A model generated the notes under the pieces. It was given only the letters and a program-made list of their open reading frames with translations. It was not told the origin of the DNA and did no database searches. Positions 1 to 6,919 of a DNA stretch of 8,312 nt are shown here, in pieces. Numbering within the stretch: position 1 is the stretch's first letter; every line of letters begins with the position of its first letter. The stretch is taken from the NCBI GenBank assembly GCA_910586645.1, contig CAJUIS010000046.1, positions 1-8,312 of the forward strand. Direction: 5' to 3'. Source of the DNA: an uncultured Lachnospiraceae bacterium. GTDB taxonomy: Bacteria; Bacillota; Clostridia; Lachnospirales; Lachnospiraceae. The position numbers were made by a program, and so were the translations under genes.

Positions 1-107
1 AATGTATCAGCAAAGAAAAAAGGATTTGGAAGCCACGGGAGGGATGCGAAACGGAAAAAGACAATCAAATTCAGATAAGGCTGAATCCATGTCAGTTCTT
101 AGCGCAT
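1..107 (+). other. cas3 upstream segment, open in the cas3 frame
   Basis: This is the 5' flank of the cas3 frame. The reading frame of cas3 stays open without a stop from the gene back to base 3, but it contains no in-frame ATG, GTG or TTG before base 108. The last codons before 108 read Q-F-L-A-H, which together with the following V-D match the usual N-terminus of type I-C Cas3, so part of this segment was coding ancestrally. Codons further upstream do not resemble Cas3. I see no convincing -35/-10 pair, so the operon promoter is probably outside the window. A GGGAGGG at 37-43 abuts an ATG at 44 with no spacing and is unlikely to be a working start. Confidence 0.6.
76..91 (+). promoter_or_regulatory. 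Apparent cas3 ribosome-binding site and out-of-frame ATG
   Basis: TAAGG at 76-80 is followed after 8 bases by ATG at 89-91, a good Shine-Dalgarno/start arrangement placed where Cas3 should begin. That ATG is in a different frame from cas3: it opens a frame that stops at 235. Skipping one base between 92 and 101 would join it to the cas3 frame and give M-Q-F-L-A-H-V or M-S-V-L-A-H-V, both family-like. I read this as the ancestral cas3 start displaced by a single-base change, or as a sequence error. Confidence 0.55.
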
Positions 108-2498
108 GTGGACGCGGAAACGAAGCGGGTGCAGTATCTGCACACGCATTTACAAAATGTCGCGTATCTGGCGGAAAAAAACTGTCCTCTGGAGCTTATG
201 CGGCATATGGCCGCGCTTGCGGCGTTTTTGCATGATATGGGAAAGCTGGGGGAGTTTCAGGAATATATGCAGGATATTTTAAAATCCGGCGGAACTGTCA
301 GGCAGAGGCGCATCGATCATTCTTCCGCCGGGGGACGTCTGTTGGAAGAGATGACAAACGAGGCGTTTGTATCGAAACTGGTGGGAACGGCGATTTATTC
401 GCATCATGGTTTGCAGGACTGCATTGACATGGAGACGGGAGAGAGCGTTTCGGAGAGGCACCGAAAAAAGGATTTGGATTTTGCATCCGTCAAACAGCGT
501 TTTTATCAGATTTTTCCAAAAGAAGATTTGCTGAAGCTGGCACAGGCTGCGCACAGGGACTGTAAGCTGCTTTTTGAACATGTGAAAAAAGTCGTACAAT
601 CGCAGGGAGGCAGGGATGAGTTCGGAAATATTGAATTTTATATGGGCATGTACGAACGGCTTTTGTTATCGCTGTTGATTGACAGCGACTGGAGTGATTC
701 GGCAGATTTTTCGGAGGATGCGCCGATTGAAGAGAGAAGTTGCGGGGAATCTGTAAAAGAAATCTGGGAAGCGGCGATCAAGCATTTTGAGCGTTATATA
801 AAGAGCCTGGCTTCTTCTGACGGACAGCAAAGCCCGTTAAACGCCATGCGAAACGAGATTTCAGATTTGTGTTATCGGGCTTCAGAAGAGGGCGGGCGCA
901 GGTACCGCCTGACCGTTCCCACAGGCGCGGGCAAGACGTTTTCCGGTCTGCGGTTTGCGCTGTATTGTGCGAGAAAATTTGACAGGCGGCATATCATTTA
1001 TGTGGCGCCGTACAATTCGATTTTAGAGCAGAATGCGGAAGATATTCGCAAAGCGGTGGGAAATGAAGCGTATGTGCTGGAACACCACTGCAATCTGATT
1101 CAGGAAGACGAAGAAAAAGAAGCGCGTTACAAAAAGCTGACGGAAAGATGGGACAGCCCTATCATTGTGACGACGGCCGTTCAATTGTTAAACACCTTAT
1201 TTTCCGGTCAGAAAAGCAGCATTCGCCGTATGCGCGCGCTGTGCGGCAGCGTGATTATTTTTGATGAAATTCAGGCGATTCCTGTCCGATGTACGGAATT
1301 GTTTCATCTGGCGGTCAATTTTCTTTCGGAATTCTGCGATACGACGGTTGTCCTTTGTTCGGCCACACAGCCGTCACTGGCGAAGTTAAAAGAAAATAAT
1401 CTGATGAAATGCGAGGAGATGGCGGGAAATCCACAGTTGTATGCAGAAGCGTTTCGCCGTGTGACGATTGAGGACCGGACAGACGCGGTTCCCGGGGGAA
1501 TGCGAATCGATGATTTGAAAGCCTTTATACTGGAGGCGTTTCAAACGTATCATTCAACGCTTGTGATTGTGAACACAAAAGCCGCCGCAAAGGAAGTGTA
1601 TCAGGCGTTAAAAGAGAGCGTTAAGGAAGAATGCGAACTCTATCATTTAAGCACAAATATGTGTCCGAAAAACCGGAATGACGAATTAAACGCCATAAAA
1701 GCGGCGCAGAAGAAGAGAAAGAAGATGATTTGCGTCAGCACGCAGCTGGTAGAAGCGGGAGTCAATCTTTCATTTGGATGCGTCATCCGTTCGATTGCGG
1801 GACTCGACAGCATAATTCAGGCGGCGGGACGCTGCAACCGTCATAAAGAGAGGGACGGTTTTGGAAAGGTCTATATTGTTAAGCTTACGCAGGAAGCGGA
1901 GCATATCGAAAAGCTTTTTGAAATCAAACATGCCCGCACTGCCTGTGAACGGCTTTTGTATGAATTCAGGCAAAGCCCGGAAGCGTTTGGACACGCGCTG
2001 GATTCGCAGTCTGCGATATTCAGATTTTATAAGCTGTATTACCATGCGCTTGGCGCAAACGTGACAAAATATCCGTCTTCCATCGGAGGGACAAGCCTGG
2101 TGGAATTGCTTGGAAAAAATGAAATGGGAAGAATGCAGTATTTCAGGAAGCATAACAGAACAATGCCAAAAGGTCCGTTACAGCAGGCATTTCAAACGGC
2201 AGGAGAAGAGTTTGAGGTCATATCGGACGATGCAAAGGTATCGGTTGTCATTTCCTATGATGAGACGTCAAGGCAGCTTATGGATGCTTTGGAGACGGAA
2301 CGGAGTCTGTCCGGACAAAAGAAACTGCTGCGGAAATTGCAGCCTTATACGGTGGGAATTTCGCCGTTTCTGAAAGAAAAACTTAAGCACGCCTTATATC
2401 CGATTGGAGATACGGGAGCGCTTGCGTTAAATATGGATTATTATGATACAAAGCTGGGAGTTTTGGAAGTATCTCAAAACAGGTTTTTGGATTTTTAA
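108..2498 (+). CDS. cas3: Cas3, HD nuclease-helicase of type I-C CRISPR
   Basis: Cas3 is the effector nuclease-helicase that the Cascade complex recruits to a target-bound R-loop. It nicks the displaced strand and degrades DNA while translocating 3'-5'. Residue numbers count from the GTG at 108. The N-terminal HD domain shows H14, the H42-D43 pair with K46, D70-H71, H99-H100 and D192/D194. The SF2 helicase follows: Walker A TVPTGAGKT at 269-277, the DEAH-type box D-E-I-Q at 386-389, motif III S-A-T at 418-420, motif V around S-T-Q-L-V-E-A-G-V at 544-552 and motif VI QAAGRCNR at 571-578. At 796 aa it has normal length. The GTG start is only the first legal in-frame codon. It has no ribosome-binding site, and the conserved F-L-A-H lies just upstream of it, so the true start is unresolved. 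Everything downstream looks intact. Confidence 0.93.
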   Translation: MDAETKRVQYLHTHLQNVAYLAEKNCPLELMRHMAALAAFLHDMGKLGEFQEYMQDILKSGGTVRQRRIDHSSAGGRLLEEMTNEAFVSKLVGTAIYSHHGLQDCIDMETGESVSERHRKKDLDFASVKQRFYQIFPKEDLLKLAQAAHRDCKLLFEHVKKVVQSQGGRDEFGNIEFYMGMYERLLLSLLIDSDWSDSADFSEDAPIEERSCGESVKEIWEAAIKHFERYIKSLASSDGQQSPLNAMRNEISDLCYRASEEGGRRYRLTVPTGAGKTFSGLRFALYCARKFDRRHIIYVAPYNSILEQNAEDIRKAVGNEAYVLEHHCNLIQEDEEKEARYKKLTERWDSPIIVTTAVQLLNTLFSGQKSSIRRMRALCGSVIIFDEIQAIPVRCTELFHLAVNFLSEFCDTTVVLCSATQPSLAKLKENNLMKCEEMAGNPQLYAEAFRRVTIEDRTDAVPGGMRIDDLKAFILEAFQTYHSTLVIVNTKAAAKEVYQALKESVKEECELYHLSTNMCPKNRNDELNAIKAAQKKRKKMICVSTQLVEAGVNLSFGCVIRSIAGLDSIIQAAGRCNRHKERDGFGKVYIVKLTQEAEHIEKLFEIKHARTACERLLYEFRQSPEAFGHALDSQSAIFRFYKLYYHALGANVTKYPSSIGGTSLVELLGKNEMGRMQYFRKHNRTMPKGPLQQAFQTAGEEFEVISDDAKVSVVISYDETSRQLMDALETERSLSGQKKLLRKLQPYTVGISPFLKEKLKHALYPIGDTGALALNMDYYDTKLGVLEVSQNRFLDF

Positions 2499-2513
2499 CA
2501 GGGAGGTGAGACG

Positions 2514-3266
2514 GTGAAAAAATATCGAAACACAATTGAATTTGAAGTATATGGCGATTACGCGCTGTTTTCCGATCCGGTTACGCGCGTGGGAGGAGAA
2601 AAGTCAAGTTATCATATTCCAACTTACGAGGCCTTAAAGGGGATTGTGGAAAGCATTTACTGGAAACCGAGCATTATGTGGATTGTGGACGCCGTACGTA
2701 TTATGAAGCCGATTCAGACGGAGACGAAAGGCGTGCGTCCGATTGCATATAACGGGGGAAATGAGCTGGCTTATTATACATATTTAAAAGACGTCTGCTA
2801 TCAGGTCAGGGCGCATTTTGAGGTAAATTACAATCATCCGGAATTGGTTTCGGACGGAAAAAATGAAAACAAGCATCACAACATTGCAAAACGCATGGTA
2901 GAGCGGGGCGGCCGCAGAGACGTTTTTTTGGGGACGAGGGAATGCCAGGCGTTTGTTGAACCATGTGAATTTTTGTCGAAAGACAGCTATTATGACAATA
3001 CGCCGGGAGAAATTTCTTATGGATTTATGTACCACGGCATTACGTATGCGGACGAAGCCATTCTGCCGGAAGAGAAAAACAAAATGACCGTAAATTTCTG
3101 GCGTCCGGTGATGAAAAAAGAGGGAACTAAGGGAGGCGTAATTACATTTATACGGCCGGAAGCATGTAAGGAAAAACGATTCATTAAAGAAATGAGCGTC
3201 AGAGAATTTGGCAAAGATGCTTTTTCGGGACTCATGGAATTTACAGAAGAGGAGGCGGCGGATTGA
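2514..3266 (+). CDS. cas5c: Cas5c (Cas5d), pre-crRNA endonuclease and Cascade subunit
   Basis: In type I-C, which lacks Cas6, Cas5c cleaves the repeat hairpins of the CRISPR transcript and then stays on the 5' handle of the crRNA within Cascade. The 250-aa protein starts with the RAMP strand (E-F-E-V-Y-G-D-Y-A at 9-17). Y49 and the K120-H121 pair sit where Bacillus halodurans Cas5d has its catalytic Tyr-46, Lys-116 and His-117; this is alignment by eye. The segment GGRRDVFLGTRECQAFVEP (132-150), with its G-T-R-E-C motif, is a strong family signature. The GTG start is set by GGAGG at 2502-2506, 7 bases upstream, and the gap to cas3 is 15 bases. Its stop overlaps the cas8c start. No cas6 is present, which fits this protein being the processing nuclease. 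Confidence 0.93.
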   Translation: MKKYRNTIEFEVYGDYALFSDPVTRVGGEKSSYHIPTYEALKGIVESIYWKPSIMWIVDAVRIMKPIQTETKGVRPIAYNGGNELAYYTYLKDVCYQVRAHFEVNYNHPELVSDGKNENKHHNIAKRMVERGGRRDVFLGTRECQAFVEPCEFLSKDSYYDNTPGEISYGFMYHGITYADEAILPEEKNKMTVNFWRPVMKKEGTKGGVITFIRPEACKEKRFIKEMSVREFGKDAFSGLMEFTEEEAAD

Positions 3267-5389
3267 ACTGGGAAGGGGAATTGTTAGATTTATATGAGAA
3301 AAATCGTTCTAAGGCAGGAGTAATTGAGTATAAGGAATATGAAAAGAACGGGAAAAAAGAGCGCGTGCCTTATCTTCTGCTTCCATTGTTTCATACGACC
3401 GCGGCGGCACAGATTGAGGTGACGATAGATAAAGAGGGAAATTTCTTGGACGCGTCAAAGGTAAGTGAAGAGGACAAGCTGACGGTGATTCCAATGACGG
3501 AAAAATCCGGAAGCAGAACGGCGGGAAAGGCGCCGCATCCATTGTGCGATAATTTACAGTATGTTGCGGGCGATTATGCGAACTATGTCAAATCCAAAGC
3601 GGAGGATGCGGCTGAATGTTATGAAATGTATATTGCTGCTTTGGAGCAGTGGCATTTGTCGGAGTATGCGCATGATAAGGCAGACGCGGTGTATCGCTAT
3701 CTGAAGAAGAAAACTTTAATCAAAGATTTGGCGGAGGTTCATGTTTTAACCTTAAACGAGGGATTTTTGGACGATACGGCAAAAATACAAAATGTAACGC
3801 AGGAGAAAGCTTTTGTAAGGTTTATCGTCCGTCAGGGCATATCTGAGGAAATTTCAGAAGAAGCATGCTGGAAAGATGTTTCTTTGCAGGAGCGTTTTAT
3901 TGCGTATTGTCATTTTTTACAGAAAGAAAAAGAGCTGGATTATCTGACTGGAAAGTTAGAAACGCCGTCTTATTTTCATTCGAAAAAAATCAGAAGCGAG
4001 GGAGACGGGGCAAAGCTGATTTCTTCGAATGACAAAGATAATTATACGTTTCGCGGGCGTTTTGCGAGTAAGGAAGAGGCTTTTTCCATTGGTGGCGAGA
4101 CGTCTCAGAAGATTCACAACGCTTTAAAGTGGATGATTCGAAAACAGGGGCGGCATTTTGATTCGCTGACTTTTGCGGTATGGGAATCGAATTTATCCGA
4201 TATGGCAGAGTGGGATGCGGATACGGAAACGATTGGTTCGGATTATAAAAAAAATCTGCCTGACGGTTTTCAAGAAGCAGTTGATTGCAGAAACGACAAG
4301 GAGTATGCGAAAGCAAATGACATATATGAGAACGATATGGAGCAGACAGATGCGGAGAGTATATTTGAAAATGATGTAGAATATGAAGCGGACGGCATGT
4401 TTGAGGATGATATGGAGCATGAAACGGACGGCATGTTTAAGGATGATGTAGAATATGAATCTTACACGCCGTTTCGTCCGGATGGGAATTCCATTACTGC
4501 AAGACAGTTTTACCAGGCGTTACACGGGTATCGAAGCAGGATAAACAATGCTTCCAAAATGATTCTGATGGCGTTTGACGCGGCTACGACGGGACGTCTG
4601 GCTTTGGCGGAATATAAAGTTTTGGAAACGGGAAGATATTTGGAAAATATGGAACGATGGCACAGACAATGTTCCTGGGTACATACGAAATTCAAAGATG
4701 GGAAGAAAATGGATTATATTGGAATTCCAGGCGTAAAGGAGATTGCAGATTTTTTATATGGGTCAGATTCCGATGCGAAAAAATTTTTAACGATCCATGA
4801 CAAAAACGGCAAACGGCTCTATGCTGAAATCAGCAAACGGCTTTTGCCGTGCATATGGGACGGCAGAAATCTTCCGTACGATTTGGTTATGCATGCCGTA
4901 GGCAGGGCGTCTGCGCCGCAGGCGTATAAAGAACGCTACAATTGGGAAAAGGTTTTGGCGCTTGCATGTTCTTTTGTAAAAAAATACAGATATGACAGGA
5001 TGAAGGAGGAATGGAACGTGGCACTGGACAAAAATTGTAAAAACAGGGATTACTTATATGGAAGGCTGCTTGCGATTGCAGACAGAGTGGAATACCGCAC
5101 GTTTGAAAAAGAGCGGGATTCCGGGAGAGAAACGAATGCGAAACGGTATATGGGCATGTTTTCACAGCGGCCGTTTGAAACCTGGAAAGTAATTGAAGAA
5201 AATTTGCAGCCTTATCTGAATAAATTGAAAATAGCTGAACGGCGGCATTATGAAAATCTGCTGGACGGCGTTTGTGATTTGTTTGAAGCCGATGATTATT
5301 GTAAAAATACGAAACTGGACGGCCTGTATCTTCTGGGATTTCACAGTCAGTCTTTTGCGATGAAAAACGTAAAATATGAAGAAAATTAG
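3263..5389 (+). CDS. cas8c: Cas8c (Csd1), large subunit of type I-C Cascade
   Basis: Cas8c is the large Cascade subunit that recognises the PAM, helps open the target duplex and recruits Cas3. The TTG start overlaps the cas5c TGA by 3 bases and has GGAGG at 3251-3255, 7 bases upstream. The next in-frame ATG is far downstream, and the resulting N-terminus (W-E-G-E-L-L-D-L-Y-E-K-N) resembles other Csd1 proteins. Recognisable segments are F-R-G-R-F-A-S and S-Q-K-I-H-N-A-L-K-W-M-I (about 266-293), A-L-H-G-Y-R-S (about 419-425), and a C-terminal helical part with Y-L-Y-G-R-L-L-A-I-A-D and L-L-G-F-H-S-Q. At 708 aa it is longer than the roughly 570-650 aa I associate with the family. The excess lies mostly between W307 and F416, where an acidic repeat tract sits. 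The last 123 codons also encode Cas11c. A 14-base gap leads to cas7. Confidence 0.92.
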   Translation: MNWEGELLDLYEKNRSKAGVIEYKEYEKNGKKERVPYLLLPLFHTTAAAQIEVTIDKEGNFLDASKVSEEDKLTVIPMTEKSGSRTAGKAPHPLCDNLQYVAGDYANYVKSKAEDAAECYEMYIAALEQWHLSEYAHDKADAVYRYLKKKTLIKDLAEVHVLTLNEGFLDDTAKIQNVTQEKAFVRFIVRQGISEEISEEACWKDVSLQERFIAYCHFLQKEKELDYLTGKLETPSYFHSKKIRSEGDGAKLISSNDKDNYTFRGRFASKEEAFSIGGETSQKIHNALKWMIRKQGRHFDSLTFAVWESNLSDMAEWDADTETIGSDYKKNLPDGFQEAVDCRNDKEYAKANDIYENDMEQTDAESIFENDVEYEADGMFEDDMEHETDGMFKDDVEYESYTPFRPDGNSITARQFYQALHGYRSRINNASKMILMAFDAATTGRLALAEYKVLETGRYLENMERWHRQCSWVHTKFKDGKKMDYIGIPGVKEIADFLYGSDSDAKKFLTIHDKNGKRLYAEISKRLLPCIWDGRNLPYDLVMHAVGRASAPQAYKERYNWEKVLALACSFVKKYRYDRMKEEWNVALDKNCKNRDYLYGRLLAIADRVEYRTFEKERDSGRETNAKRYMGMFSQRPFETWKVIEENLQPYLNKLKIAERRHYENLLDGVCDLFEADDYCKNTKLDGLYLLGFHSQSFAMKNVKYEEN
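4316..4462 (+). repeat. Four-unit 36-39 bp in-frame tandem repeat in cas8c, acidic
   Basis: Four consecutive related units occupy 4316-4354 (39 bp), 4355-4390, 4391-4426 and 4427-4462 (36 bp each), encoding Cas8c residues 352-400. The protein units follow the pattern x-x-[I/M]-[F/Y]-[E/K]-[N/D]-D-[M/V]-E-x-x-x, for example DGMFEDDMEHET and DGMFKDDVEYES. By hand, units 3 and 4 match at 29 of 36 bases and units 2 and 4 at 27 of 36; unit 1 is more diverged. The tract has 21 Asp/Glu and one Lys in 49 residues. All units are multiples of 3 bp, so copy changes would keep the frame. The tract is probably a disordered, solvent-exposed loop. Confidence 0.85.
5003..5020 (+). promoter_or_regulatory. Internal ribosome-binding site and GTG start for Cas11c
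   Basis: A near-consensus AAGGAGG at 5003-5009 lies inside cas8c, 8 bases before an in-frame GTG at 5018-5020. It is as strong as the sites before the stand-alone genes here. An ATG at 5011 is out of frame and too close to the site, and an in-frame ATG at 5000 precedes it. Type I-C cas8c genes are known to carry an internal start for the small subunit at this place. Confidence 0.8.
5018..5389 (+). CDS. cas11c: Cas11c, small subunit translated from inside cas8c
   Basis: Type I-C systems were long thought to lack a separate small subunit. It is now known to be made by internal translation initiation in the 3' part of cas8c, and it lines the Cascade belly, stabilising the target and non-target strands. 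Here the GTG at 5018 (Cas8c codon 586) preceded by AAGGAGG would yield 123 aa, the size expected for Cas11. The product begins V/M-A-L-D-K-N, carries Y-L-Y-G-R-L-L-A-I-A-D, then F-E-T-W-K-V-I-E-E-N-L-Q-P-Y-L, and looks entirely helical. It shares the cas8c frame and stop codon. The small subunit call follows from known type I-C biology plus the internal signal; translation itself is inferred. Confidence 0.78.
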   Translation: MALDKNCKNRDYLYGRLLAIADRVEYRTFEKERDSGRETNAKRYMGMFSQRPFETWKVIEENLQPYLNKLKIAERRHYENLLDGVCDLFEADDYCKNTKLDGLYLLGFHSQSFAMKNVKYEEN

Positions 5390-5403
5390 GGGAGGAAGAA
5401 AAC

Positions 5404-6258
5404 ATGAGCGAATTAAAAGGAAAAATTGATTTTACATTATTTATCAGCGTTTCCAATGCAAATCCAAACGGGGATCCGCTGAATGGAAACAGACCGAGAA
5501 TCAATCTCGACGGATATGGAGAGATTTCCGACGTATGTATCAAAAGAAAAATACGAAATCGTCTGCAGGATCTGGGACAAAAGATTTTTGTGCAGTCAGA
5601 CGACCGGGCGGACGATACGTGCAAAAGTCTGAAAGAACGAGCGGACAGCAATGAGAAGTTAAAAGCGGAGATGGGGAAAAAGAAGAAAGCAAACAGAGAT
5701 GTTTGCGCGTCTCTTGCCTGTGAAGAGTGGATCGATGTAAGAGGATTTGGACAGGTGTTTGCGTTTAAAGGAGAAGAGGTTTCTTTTGGCGTGCGGGGGC
5801 CCGTTTCCATTCATCAGGCAGTCAGCCTTTCGCCTGTGGAAGTAATCAGCATGCAGATTACAAAAAGCGTAAACAGCGAAGCGGGAAAGGAAAGTAAAGC
5901 GTCTGATACCATGGGAACCAAACACCGGATTGGATTCGGCGTTTATAAGGTGATGGGGAGCGTCAATGTACAGTTGGCGGAAAAAACAGGATTTTCTCAG
6001 GAGGATGCGGAGCTTTTGAAACAAGCGTTGCAGACATTGTTTGAAAATGACGCTTCTTCTGCAAGACCGGAGGGGAGCATGGAAGTGTGCAAAATGTATT
6101 GGTGGCAGCATAAGGAGAAAACGCCGGCGGTATCCAGCGGAAGAATCCAGCGGGGATTTTCTGTTTGTGACGTGGCCGCTCCGAAGAAATTTGAGGATTA
6201 TCAAATTGACTGGAAGCTGGACGGATGCGTAGAACCGGAGGTATTTGATTTTGTATGA
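5404..6258 (+). CDS. cas7: Cas7 (Csd2), Cascade backbone subunit
   Basis: Cas7 polymerises along the crRNA spacer to form the Cascade backbone, displaying the guide for base pairing. The 284-aa protein has the family's N-terminal RAMP strand and the diagnostic S-N-A-N-P-N-G-D-P-L (17-26) followed by N-R-P-R. Further family segments are F-G-V-R-G-P-V-S-I-H (128-137) and M-G-T-K-H-R-I-G-F-G-V-Y from 170. The ATG start has GGAGG at 5391-5395, 8 bases upstream, one of the best sites in the operon, which fits the need for several Cas7 copies per complex. It sits 14 bases after cas8c and its 3' end overlaps the cas4 start. Length and motifs look complete. Confidence 0.94.
   Translation: MSELKGKIDFTLFISVSNANPNGDPLNGNRPRINLDGYGEISDVCIKRKIRNRLQDLGQKIFVQSDDRADDTCKSLKERADSNEKLKAEMGKKKKANRDVCASLACEEWIDVRGFGQVFAFKGEEVSFGVRGPVSIHQAVSLSPVEVISMQITKSVNSEAGKESKASDTMGTKHRIGFGVYKVMGSVNVQLAEKTGFSQEDAELLKQALQTLFENDASSARPEGSMEVCKMYWWQHKEKTPAVSSGRIQRGFSVCDVAAPKKFEDYQIDWKLDGCVEPEVFDFV
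6237..6253 (+). promoter_or_regulatory. Ribosome-binding site deciding the cas4 start
   Basis: GGAGG at 6237-6241, inside the end of cas7, precedes two in-frame TTG codons. The first (6245) is only 3 bases away, too close. The second (6251) is 9 bases away and gives the family-like N-terminus M-Y-E-E-D-E-F-L-Q-L-S-G-I-Q-H-F. I therefore place the start at 6251. Confidence 0.65.
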
Positions 6259-6919
6259 GGAAGATGAATTTCTTCAGCTGTCGGGCATACAGCATTTTGC
6301 TTTTTGCCGGAGACAATGGGCGCTTGCGTATCTTGAAATGCAGTGGCAGGAAAATGTAAGGACGGTGGAGGGGAAGCTGCTGCATGAAAAGGCGCACGAT
6401 GCTTCCATAAAAGAAAAACGGGGAGATTTGCTGATTGTCCGGGCGCTGCCGGTACATTCCAGAGAAATCGGCATAAGCGGAGAATGCGACGTGGTGGAAT
6501 TTCACAAATCGAAAGACGGCGCGCCGCTTTTTGGACAGAAAGAAAAGTATCGGGCCGTGCCTGTGGAATATAAGCGGGGAAGTCCCAAAAAAGACGATAT
6601 AGACGCTCTGCAGATAACGGCACAGGCGCTTTGCCTGGAAGAAATGCTGTGCTGTGAGATTCCTTTTGGATATATTTATTACGGGGAAACGAGACACAGG
6701 GAGAAAATAAGCTTTGATGATGCGCTGCGAAAAAAAGTGAGGGATTTGTTTTTGGAAATGCATAAGTATGATGCGCAGCAATATACGCCGAAAGTAAAGC
6801 GAAGCAAAAAATGCAATGCGTGTTCGCTGAAAGATGTGTGTCTGCCTGTGCTGAATCAGGATATTTCCGTAAAAGACTATATTTGTCGTCGGATTGGCGA
6901 GAAAGAAGGTGTCGAATGA
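6251..6919 (+). CDS. cas4: Cas4, RecB-like nuclease for spacer acquisition
   Basis: Cas4 is an iron-sulfur, RecB-family nuclease that associates with Cas1-Cas2 and trims PAM-containing prespacer ends so that spacers enter with the correct PAM and orientation. Counting from the TTG at 6251 (222 aa), the nuclease residues are H45 (G-K-L-L-H), D80 (G-E-C-D-V-V), and E106 with K108 (V-E-Y-K-R-G), followed by a D-A-L-Q-I-T-A-Q-A-L helix. Four cysteines for the Fe-S cluster are C19 (F-A-F-C-R-R-Q-W) and C188, C191 and C197 (K-K-C-N-A-C-S-L-K-D-V-C). It overlaps the end of cas7 by 8 bases and shares ATGA with cas1, so coupled translation is likely. All key residues are present. The only doubt is which TTG (6245 or 6251) is used. 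Confidence 0.92.
   Translation: MYEEDEFLQLSGIQHFAFCRRQWALAYLEMQWQENVRTVEGKLLHEKAHDASIKEKRGDLLIVRALPVHSREIGISGECDVVEFHKSKDGAPLFGQKEKYRAVPVEYKRGSPKKDDIDALQITAQALCLEEMLCCEIPFGYIYYGETRHREKISFDDALRKKVRDLFLEMHKYDAQQYTPKVKRSKKCNACSLKDVCLPVLNQDISVKDYICRRIGEKEGVE

Noticed and set aside
2..235. 77-aa open frame at the left edge, overlapping cas3
   Set aside because: Its second half is an out-of-frame reading of the Cas3 HD domain and it resembles no protein I know. Only its ATG at 89 and the site before it matter, as the probable displaced cas3 start.
4316..4462. 36-bp repeats considered as a CRISPR array
   Set aside because: The units are directly adjacent with no spacers, they diverge from each other, and they keep the cas8c frame. 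This is a coding tandem repeat.
4887..5810. 307-aa open frame on the - strand across the cas8c/cas7 junction
   Set aside because: It lies opposite two clear cas genes, is rich in Ser, Pro, Phe and Cys as expected of an antisense shadow, and shows no domain.
6811..6915. N-terminal extension of the cas1 frame
   Set aside because: The extra residues are an alternative-frame reading of the Cas4 cysteine cluster. The ATG at 6916 has a ribosome-binding site and gives the normal Cas1 N-terminus.
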